6,144 nucleotides of DNA, from the NCBI GenBank assembly GCA_031270565.1, contig JAISXJ010000201.1, forward strand, positions 1-6,144, given 5' to 3'. Of this stretch, positions 1-5,800 are shown piece by piece; position 1 is the stretch's first letter; the number at the start of each line of letters is the position of its first letter. A model generated the notes under the pieces. The model ran no database searches and was not told the DNA's origin. It saw only the letters and a list, made by a program, of their open reading frames with translations. The position numbers and the translations under genes were made by a program. The DNA comes from Prevotellaceae bacterium. Lineage in GTDB: Bacteria > Bacteroidota > Bacteroidia > Bacteroidales > Paludibacteraceae.

Positions 1-50
1 AAGGCAGGACTTTTTATCGTTTTCTAATTGCACAACGGGTATTCACTAAT

Positions 51-83
51 AACTACACTCTAATAACTAAAAACTACACTCTA
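51..83. repeat. Two copies of the 12-mer AACTACACTCTA
   Basis: Exact copies lie at 51-62 and 72-83, separated by 9 bases of A/T-rich spacer. The same 12-mer recurs exactly at 439-450 and 2650-2661, and with one mismatch at 269-280 and 283-294. It is therefore a family found in every intergenic part of this window and in neither gene. Confidence 0.7.
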
Positions 84-130
84 ATACAAGCGATAGCGCA
101 GTTTGCGGAAAAAGTCGCCTCGCGAACCTG

Positions 131-143
131 CACCTGAAAGGTG
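131..143. repeat. Small hairpin CACCT-GAA-AGGTG
   Basis: Perfect 5-bp arms at 131-135 and 139-143 enclose a 3-nt loop. There is no T-tract on either side, so it does not read as an intrinsic terminator. It lies just inside the right arm of the 1-169 inverted repeat. Confidence 0.4.
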
Positions 144-218
144 TGACAAGTGATAAAAAGTCCTGCCTTTGGCTTTGCCGATTTTCAATTCAGGCAGTGG
201 ATAGGAGGGCGTCGTTTT

Positions 219-239
219 CCGCAGGTCGCTGACCTGCGG
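219..239. repeat. Perfect 9-bp palindrome, GC-rich hairpin
   Basis: CCGCAGGTC at 219-227 and GACCTGCGG at 231-239 are perfect 9-bp arms around the loop GCT. The stem would be strong, but what follows is TTATGAAG on the + strand and GAAAACGACG-type sequence on the - strand, so neither side has the U-run of an intrinsic terminator. The compact form resembles REP-type palindromic repeats. Whether it is repeated elsewhere in the genome cannot be seen here. Confidence 0.6.
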
Positions 240-250
240 TTATGAAGATG

Positions 251-266
251 TTGCCCTAACGGGCAA
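251..266. repeat. Palindrome TTGCCC-TAAC-GGGCAA
   Basis: Perfect 6-bp arms at 251-256 and 261-266 surround a 4-nt loop. Its left part, 250-261, also matches 328-339 as a perfect 12-bp inverted repeat, which links it to the palindrome at 331-358. It lies 11 bases after the 219-239 hairpin, so the two may belong to one repeat unit. Confidence 0.5.
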
Positions 267-268
267 AA

Positions 269-294
269 AACTAAACTCTAAAAACTATACTCTA
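269..294. repeat. Two diverged copies of the AACTACACTCTA repeat
   Basis: AACTAAACTCTA (269-280) and AACTATACTCTA (283-294) each differ from AACTACACTCTA at one position and stand almost in tandem. They lie between the palindrome at 251-266 and the ATTCACT-type repeats. Confidence 0.6.
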
Positions 295-330
295 AAAAAT
301 ATTATTCACGGGACACTATTCACTATTCGT

Positions 331-358
331 TAGGGCAACCACACAGGGTTGCACCCTA
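331..358. repeat. Imperfect palindrome with a 2-nt bulge
   Basis: TAGGG (331-335) pairs with CCCTA (354-358), and CAACC (336-340) pairs with GGTTG (347-351). The right arm carries a CA bulge (352-353), and the loop is ACACAG. The left arm overlaps the 12-bp inverted match to 250-261. No T-run follows that would make it a terminator. It is flanked on both sides by TTATTCAC-like repeats, as if inserted into them or mobilised with them. Confidence 0.5.
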
Positions 359-360
359 CA

Positions 361-438
361 TTATTCACTATTCTCAATTCTTAATTCTCAATTCTTAATT
401 ATTAATTATTCACTATTCATTATTCGTTATTCACTACT
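361..438. repeat. Low-complexity TTATTCACTA / TTCTCAATTCTTAA repeats
   Basis: TTATTCACTA occurs at 361-370, 406-415 and 427-436, and TTATTCGTTA at 420-429. Between them is a perfect 14-bp tandem duplication, TTCTCAATTCTTAA, at 371-384 and 385-398. TTATTCGTTA is found again downstream of the first gene at 2610-2619. The stretch has stops in all frames and is non-coding. Such near-repeats could expand or contract by replication slippage. Confidence 0.7.
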
Positions 439-470
439 AACTACACTCTACTAACTACAAACTAAAAGAA
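439..470 (+). repeat. AACTACACTCTA copy with CTAACTA/AAACTAAAA tract upstream of the comEC promoter
   Basis: An exact AACTACACTCTA (439-450) is followed by an A-rich CTAACTAC-AAACTAAAAG tract that runs into the -7 element at 472. The same arrangement occurs at 2650-2684 before secA. The purine-rich tract covers the place where a -33 element would be expected, and no TTTG is present there. Confidence 0.6.
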
Positions 471-471
471 G

Positions 472-479
472 TACCTTTG
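472..479 (+). promoter_or_regulatory. Bacteroidetes-type -7 promoter element upstream of comEC
   Basis: TACCTTTG matches TAnnTTTG, the -7 consensus known for the Bacteroidetes primary sigma factor. The expected transcription start a few bases downstream would leave a leader of roughly 25 nt before the ATG at 512. No TTTG-type -33 element stands at the usual distance, where the sequence is the A-rich repeat. No Shine-Dalgarno motif occurs between here and the start codon, as is common in this phylum. Confidence 0.6.
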
Positions 480-511
480 TCCGAAAATAAGAATCCTCTA
501 TTCGCTAACCT

Positions 512-2578
512 ATGTCTTCCTTTTTAGATAAAACACCATTCTTTAAACTCTTTGTTGCACTGGCATTAGCGGTGGTCGCTTACCGGATGTTCGGATTTTG
601 CGGGTGGTGGCTGCTGTTATTTGCAGGTGTCGGACTGGGGCTAATGGTGGCGATAACAGGCTTGCACAATGCCGCGCAACTCTATCGGTACAATTTTCTG
701 TTTGGTATGGGGACGCTTCTGGTATTGTTCGCTATGGGACAATATCTTGCCGAATGGCAGCAACAGCGTGATGTCTTTTCTCACACAGGACGCAGCGGTA
801 TCTACACCGTCGAGTTGATGGATTATCCGACAATTAAGGAACGTTCTGTGGCAATGGATGTCTATGTGAAAACTTTTTCCGACTCCACGCGGAGCGAGCA
901 CGCTTCGGGGAAAGCAATATTGTATCTTGCCAGAGATAGCGCCGCAATGACACTGAATTGCGGTGATGTGCTGTTGGTCTCCACAAAATTCGATTCCCCT
1001 GCCCTGCGCGGCAATCCCGATGAATTTGATTATGGCAACTATCTTGCCCTGCACGGATTCGGCGCTACGAGTTACGTCAGAGCCGGCGAGTGGCAAAAGG
1101 CAAACCTGAAAACGCCCTTTCGCTTACGCACGATAGCGGCAAAATGTCGCGCCTATTTGCTTGACATCTACCGTGACATGCAGATTGACGGTAATGAATT
1201 TGGTGTGGTAGCTTCCCTGACGCTTGGCTACCGTGATGCTCTTACGCCGGAATTAAAAGAGACGTTTGCCAACACAGGCGCCATGCACGTTTTGGCGGTC
1301 AGTGGATTGCACATCGGAATCATCTTCGTGATATTCAATACTATTTTTTCTTTTCTTGACAAGAATCACCATACACGGCGTTTGAAATCATTGCTGGCGA
1401 TACTCTTTTTGTGGTTATATGTTTTTATCACGGGCTTGCCGCCGTCGGCGTGCCGTGCTGCGGTGATGTATTCGTTTATCGCTGCCGGAGACTGTATAGA
1501 ACGGAAACCATACATCTATAACTCCATTTTTGCCTCCGCATTTCTGTTGGCGGCGGTACGTCCGATGCTGATTTATGATTTGAGTTTTCAACTCAGTTAC
1601 AGTGCAGTGCTTGCGATTGTTTACTTTCAGCCGAAGCTGTCGGCGCTCTTCACTTTCAAACAGCGATGGATGCGCTACCCTTGGGATTTGGCAACGGTTT
1701 CTCTTGCCGCACAAATCGGCACGTTTCCGTGGGCGCTCTACTATTTTCATCAGTTCTCAAACTGGTTTCTCTTGTCGAACTATATCGTTATTCCGGCAGC
1801 AACCGTGATACTTTATTTGGCAGCGCTGCTCTTTGCGCTCTCTTCGGTGCCGTATGTGGGTGTGGCAGTGGCGTGGGGATTGAAAACAACGCTTACATGG
1901 ATGTGTAAAGGCATATCGGCAATAGAGAGTCTTCACTATAGTCTCACAATTATCTGGATAGATATTTGGCAACTTTTGCTGCTGTTTGTGTCGATTTTCT
2001 CTTTTGGGCTGTGGCTTAATAGGCGTACTTTCAAAGTGATGTGCACAGGACTGGTTGCCCTGCTGTGCGCTCTTTGCATAGGAGTTTTTCATAACATGGA
2101 AAATGCTCAAAAGAGCCAACTCACCCTGTTCAACCATTCCGAACACGTGATAGCAAATGTCGTTGAGCCGAAGAAAAATAGTGTTTATACGACCGATTCC
2201 GACGAGGCTCAACGGCTCGGTCGCGATTTCTGGGAGCATAATCAGAGCGTCGCGCCGACGTTTGTCCCCCCTGATACTGTCGGCATTGGGACACCGTTTG
2301 TTTTTGACGGCGAGAGTTATTTAATGCTGACGCGCTATCCGTTCCAAAACAAGGTAGCGCCTCTGCCGCTTGAGGTGAATCATTTGGTTGTGTCCCGTGC
2401 AATCTTTCCCCGTAAGGAACTCTTTGAGAATTATATTCATCCGAAGCAGTTGATAATTATGGCGAATGTCTCTAAAAAGAATACAGAAAAATTTATTCAT
2501 CTGGCAGATTCGCTTGAGATTGAGCATTTCTCCATTCGGGAACAGGGCGCCTATGTCAGACACAAAAAAAGCCGGTAA
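512..2578 (+). CDS. comEC: ComEC/Rec2-family DNA internalization membrane protein
   Basis: A complete 688-residue protein of the ComEC/Rec2 family. In transformable bacteria this family forms the inner-membrane channel that admits single-stranded DNA. Two hydrophobic N-terminal stretches (about 11-48 and 62-79) precede a soluble region (about 95-195) matching the family's OB-fold-like DUF4131 domain, including NCGDVLLV and the NPDEFDYGNYLALHG stretch (168-182). The Competence domain follows (about 230-510): LAVSGLHIGIIF (261-272), the LPPSACRAA segment (309-317), DLSFQLSYSAVLAI (356-369) and NWFLLSNYIVIPA (417-429), with many membrane helices. The tail (531-688) lacks the HxHxDH metal site of longer homologues. 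The ATG at 512 is chosen because the frame is tight behind the promoter-like 472-479 and gives a normal hydrophobic N-terminus. No competence genes lie beside it, so a role in transformation here is inferred from family only. Confidence 0.9.
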   Translation: MSSFLDKTPFFKLFVALALAVVAYRMFGFCGWWLLLFAGVGLGLMVAITGLHNAAQLYRYNFLFGMGTLLVLFAMGQYLAEWQQQRDVFSHTGRSGIYTVELMDYPTIKERSVAMDVYVKTFSDSTRSEHASGKAILYLARDSAAMTLNCGDVLLVSTKFDSPALRGNPDEFDYGNYLALHGFGATSYVRAGEWQKANLKTPFRLRTIAAKCRAYLLDIYRDMQIDGNEFGVVASLTLGYRDALTPELKETFANTGAMHVLAVSGLHIGIIFVIFNTIFSFLDKNHHTRRLKSLLAILFLWLYVFITGLPPSACRAAVMYSFIAAGDCIERKPYIYNSIFASAFLLAAVRPMLIYDLSFQLSYSAVLAIVYFQPKLSALFTFKQRWMRYPWDLATVSLAAQIGTFPWALYYFHQFSNWFLLSNYIVIPAATVILYLAALLFALSSVPYVGVAVAWGLKTTLTWMCKGISAIESLHYSLTIIWIDIWQLLLLFVSIFSFGLWLNRRTFKVMCTGLVALLCALCIGVFHNMENAQKSQLTLFNHSEHVIANVVEPKKNSVYTTDSDEAQRLGRDFWEHNQSVAPTFVPPDTVGIGTPFVFDGESYLMLTRYPFQNKVAPLPLEVNHLVVSRAIFPRKELFENYIHPKQLIIMANVSKKNTEKFIHLADSLEIEHFSIREQGAYVRHKKSR

Positions 2579-2592
2579 GGGTTACATAATAA

Positions 2593-2625
2593 AGGGAACT
2601 TCTAAAAAGTTATTCGTTATTCCCT
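2593..2625. repeat. Nested inverted repeats just after comEC
   Basis: AACTT-CTAAA-AAGTT (2597-2611) forms a 5-bp hairpin, and AGGGAA (2593-2598) is complementary to TTCCCT (2620-2625) around it. The two pairings share bases 2597-2598, so they cannot both form fully. The site is 15 bases after the comEC stop, where a terminator would be expected, but the stem is AT-rich and followed by GAAAAC rather than a U-run. It could be a weak terminator or mRNA 3'-end stabiliser. It also contains a TTATTCGTTA repeat copy (2610-2619). Confidence 0.3.
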
Positions 2626-2684
2626 GAAAACTGACAACTGAAAACTAATAACTACACTCTACTAACTAAAAACTAAAAAAAGGT
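2624..2684 (+). repeat. CTGAAAA/ACTAATA repeats and AACTACACTCTA copy before the secA promoter
   Basis: CTGAAAACTGACAACTGAAA (from 2624) is a degenerate 7-8 nt periodic repeat. It passes into ACTAATA and an exact AACTACACTCTA (2650-2661), then CTAACTAAAAACTAAAAAAA. From 2650 to the promoter the sequence closely copies 439-479, differing by two base substitutions and a 3-base length difference. The stretch does not code for protein. Confidence 0.6.
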
Positions 2685-2685
2685 G

Positions 2686-2693
2686 TACCTTTG
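2686..2693 (+). promoter_or_regulatory. Bacteroidetes-type -7 promoter element upstream of secA
   Basis: TACCTTTG is identical to the element before comEC and fits TAnnTTTG. No -33 TTTG is visible upstream, where the A-rich repeat tract lies instead. Transcription starting a few bases downstream would give secA a leader of roughly 135 nt, much longer than that of comEC. Confidence 0.6.
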
Positions 2694-2835
2694 CAGCCGT
2701 ATTCCGGCAGGCAACGTCCGCTAAAAGCTATTCCTGACAGTTCATAAAAAGCATGGCAGAGAGTTTTGAAACGGGACAAACAAACCCTCCTGCCGATTGT
2801 TCCATACATACAGACACATTAATAAAACATTTCTT
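2694..2835 (+). promoter_or_regulatory. Long secA 5' leader with alternative stems
   Basis: The leader between the promoter-like site and the secA ATG has two competing pairings. CGGC (2705-2708) can close a local hairpin with GCCG (2696-2699), or, as part of CGGCAGG (2705-2711), pair with CCTGCCG (2789-2795). There is no Shine-Dalgarno before the ATG; the 15 bases ahead of it are A/T-rich, as is usual in Bacteroidetes. In E. coli secA is controlled through its leader by SecM. Nothing like SecM is recognisable here, and any regulatory role is speculation. Confidence 0.25.
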
Positions 2836-5800
2836 ATGGGATTCAACGATTTTCTATCCTCGCTCTTTGGCAATAAATCTCAACATGACGTCAAAGAAAT
2901 TACGCCGGTTGTTGAGAAAATCAAACAGGCTTATACCGTAGTAGAATCACTCTCCAACGATGCGCTTCGCGCATACGCCGATGCACTTCGTGCACGCATT
3001 GCCGCTGCCGTAAGCGACAAACGGGCGCATATCGCCACGCTGCGTGCAAGCATCGAAAATACGGAAATAGAACGGCGTGAAAAGATTTATCTTGAAATAG
3101 ACAAAACAGAAAAAGCCATCATCGACACATTTGAAACCGTCCTTGACGAGATTCTGCCTGAAGCCTTTGCCATTGTCAAGGAAACGGCTCGACGGTTTAA
3201 CGAGAACAGTACCATTGTGGTAACTGCCAACGAATTTGACCGCAAGTTAGCCGTCAGTCACGATTTTGTGTCTATCTCCGACGATAAGGCAATTTACAAA
3301 AATGAATGGATTGCAGGAGGCAATCTCATACGGTGGGATATGGTTCACTATGACGTGCAACTTATTGGCGGCGTGGTGCTGCACAAGGGGAAAATCGCCG
3401 AAATGGCAACCGGCGAAGGAAAAACGTTAGTGGCAACCCTGCCTGTTTTTCTCAATGCTCTCACGGGGAATGGCGTACACGTGGTAACGGTCAACGACTA
3501 CCTCTCGAAGCGCGACTCCGAATGGATGGGACCGCTTTATATGTTTCACGGATTAAGTGTTGACTGCATCGACAAGCATCAGCCCAACTCCGATGAACGC
3601 CGTCAAGCCTATAATGCCGATATTACTTTCGGAACAAACAATGAATTTGGATTCGATTATCTGCGCGACAACATGGCAACATCGCCGCTGGATTTGGTAC
3701 AGCGGCAACACAATTTTGCCATTGTCGATGAGGTGGACTCGGTGTTGATTGACGATGCTCGTACGCCGCTGATTATTTCAGGTCCTGTTCCGAAGGGAGA
3801 AGACCAGCTTTTTGATGAATATCGCCCTCGCGTGGAGCGTCTGGTGAAAGAACAGACCGGAATGGCAACCAAACTGCTTGCCGAAGCACGGCAAAAAATG
3901 GGGTCGGAAGATAAAAAGATTCAGGAAGAGGGCGCTCTGGCGCTGTTTCGCTCCTACAAAGCCCTTCCAAAAAACAAGGCTTTGATAAAATATCTCAGCG
4001 AACAGGGTATCAAAGCCATTATGCTCAAAACCGAAGAGTTTTATATGCAGGAAAACAGCAAGAACATGCACGTGGCAACCGACCCGCTCCTGTTTATTAT
4101 TGATGAAAAAAACAATCAAATCGAACTTACCGACAAGGGGATAGATATTCTTACCGGTACAACGGAAGACCCTCAATTCTTTGTTTTGCCGGATGTGGCT
4201 GCCGAACTTGCAGAGCTGGAAACGCTTCCCATTTCCGCCGAAGAACGGCAAACAAAAAAAGATGAGATTCTACAAAACTATTCCATAAAGACCGAACGGG
4301 TGCATACGGTCAATCAGCTGCTCAAAGCCTATACGCTTTTCGACCTCAATGACCAGTATGTCGTTATTGACAACAAGGTAAAGATTGTTGACGAGCAGAC
4401 GGGGCGCATTATGGAAGGTCGGCGTTATTCCGACGGGTTGCATCAGGCTATCGAAGCCAAAGAACATGTAACAGTGGAGGCTGCCACGCAGACATTCGCC
4501 ACCATCACTCTGCAAAATTATTTCCGAATGTACCACAAACTCGCAGGTATGACGGGAACAGCCGAAACGGAAGCAGGTGAGTTTTGGAATATCTACAAGC
4601 TGGACGTTGTGGTGATACCGACCAATCGTCCGGTTATTCGCCATGACCTCGAAGACCGTGTTTATAAAACCAAACGCGAAAAATATACGGCGGTCATCGA
4701 GGAGATTGTCAGGATGGTATCTGAGGGACGCCCTGTGCTGGTAGGAACGACCTCTGTAGAGATTTCGGAGCTGCTGAGCCGGATGTTGACCATGCGCAAA
4801 ATCAAACATAATGTCCTTAATGCGAAACTGCATCAGCGCGAAGCTGACATTGTTGCGGAAGCAGGACAGGCTGGCGTAGTAACCATTGCCACCAATATGG
4901 CAGGGCGTGGAACGGATATTAAGCTCACTGCGGAGGTACGGGCGGCGGGCGGTCTGGCAATCATCGGAACGGAACGGCACGAAAGTCGCCGTGTTGACCG
5001 GCAGTTGCGCGGACGTTCGGGGCGTCAGGGCGACCCGGGCTCGTCGGTATTTTATATCTCTCTTGAAGATAATCTTATGCGGCTCTTTGGTTCGGAACGT
5101 ATTGCTAAGGTAATGGACAGAATGGGCTTTCAGGAGGGAGAAATGATTGAACATTCGATGATTTCAAAATCCATTGAACGCGCCCAAAAGAAGGTGGAAG
5201 AAAACAATTTCGGTATAAGAAAACGGTTGCTGGAATACGACGACGTGATGAACTCCCAACGTACCGTTATCTATGCCAAACGCCGTCATGCGCTTATGGG
5301 AGAACGTATCGGTGTGGATATTGCGAACACGCTCTACGACACTGTCGAACGCCTTGTTCTTGAAAACAGTCAGGCGAATGACTATGAAAATCTCAATCAT
5401 GAATTGCTAAAATATTGCGCTATGGAAGCGCCTTTCAACGAGGAAGAGTTTCTGTCGCTCAAGGAACCGGAACTGGTAGAACGTACTGCCGATGCCTCAT
5501 TTCTGTCATTCAAACGCAAGATGGAAAAGATGGCGCAGACAGCCAACCCGATTATCCGTCAGGTATATGAAAAACAGGGCAACCAATATACCAATATTTT
5601 AGTGCCGGTTACAGACGGCAAACGTGTCTATAATATTACGGTTAATCTGGAAAAAGCCTATAATTCGGAGAGTAAAGAAGTGGTGTCGGCATTTGAGAAG
5701 TCCATCCTGTTGCATACTATTGACGAGGCGTGGAAAGAGAACCTGCGCGAACTGGACGACCTGCGTCAATCGGTGCAGAATGCCTCTTACGAACAGAAAG

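Larger units (their letters stand above)
1..169. repeat. Segment bounded by an 18-bp perfect inverted repeat (MITE-like candidate)
   Basis: Positions 1-18 (AAGGCAGGACTTTTTATC) are the exact reverse complement of 152-169. The match stops inward at 19/151. It could extend further outward, but the window begins at base 1. The interior codes for nothing convincing and holds two copies of AACTACACTCTA and two small hairpins (97-107 and 131-143). A short non-coding unit with terminal inverted repeats fits a miniature inverted-repeat element. Two inverted copies of a dispersed repeat fit equally well. Target-site duplication cannot be tested because the left flank is missing. Confidence 0.45.
1..511. 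other. Repeat-rich intergenic region without a credible gene
   Basis: No reading frame here has both a start codon and a plausible protein. The stretch is AT-rich and made of short repeated modules: an inverted repeat pair (1-18 and 152-169), small palindromes (131-143, 219-239, 251-266, 331-358), several copies of the 12-mer AACTACACTCTA, and TTATTCACTA-type low-complexity repeats (361-436). Only the last 40 or so bases look like a conventional promoter and 5' untranslated region. I infer an interspersed-repeat landing zone between genes. The gene to the left is outside the window. Confidence 0.75.

Noticed and set aside
81..239. Minus-strand open frame of 52 codons ending in TAG at 81-83, with readable-looking protein such as RTFYHLSHLSGAGSRGDFF
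   Set aside because: It has no ATG or GTG start, is closed upstream by a stop, and spans both the right arm of the inverted repeat and the 219-239 palindrome. It is best seen as repeat DNA that happens to be open, though I have the impression of similar spurious small proteins in Bacteroidetes annotations.
219..239. Strong hairpin as an intrinsic terminator of a gene to the left
   Set aside because: There is no U-run after the stem on either strand, and no gene end is visible within the window upstream.
361..436. Regularly spaced repeats as a CRISPR array
   Set aside because: The units are only 10-14 bp, partly back to back, with no unique spacers of constant length and no cas gene nearby.
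4270..5154. Minus-strand 294-codon open frame antisense to secA
   Set aside because: It lies wholly inside the well-conserved NBD2 and scaffold part of SecA, and its His/Arg/Asn-rich product matches no family. It is a shadow of the codon bias of the real gene.
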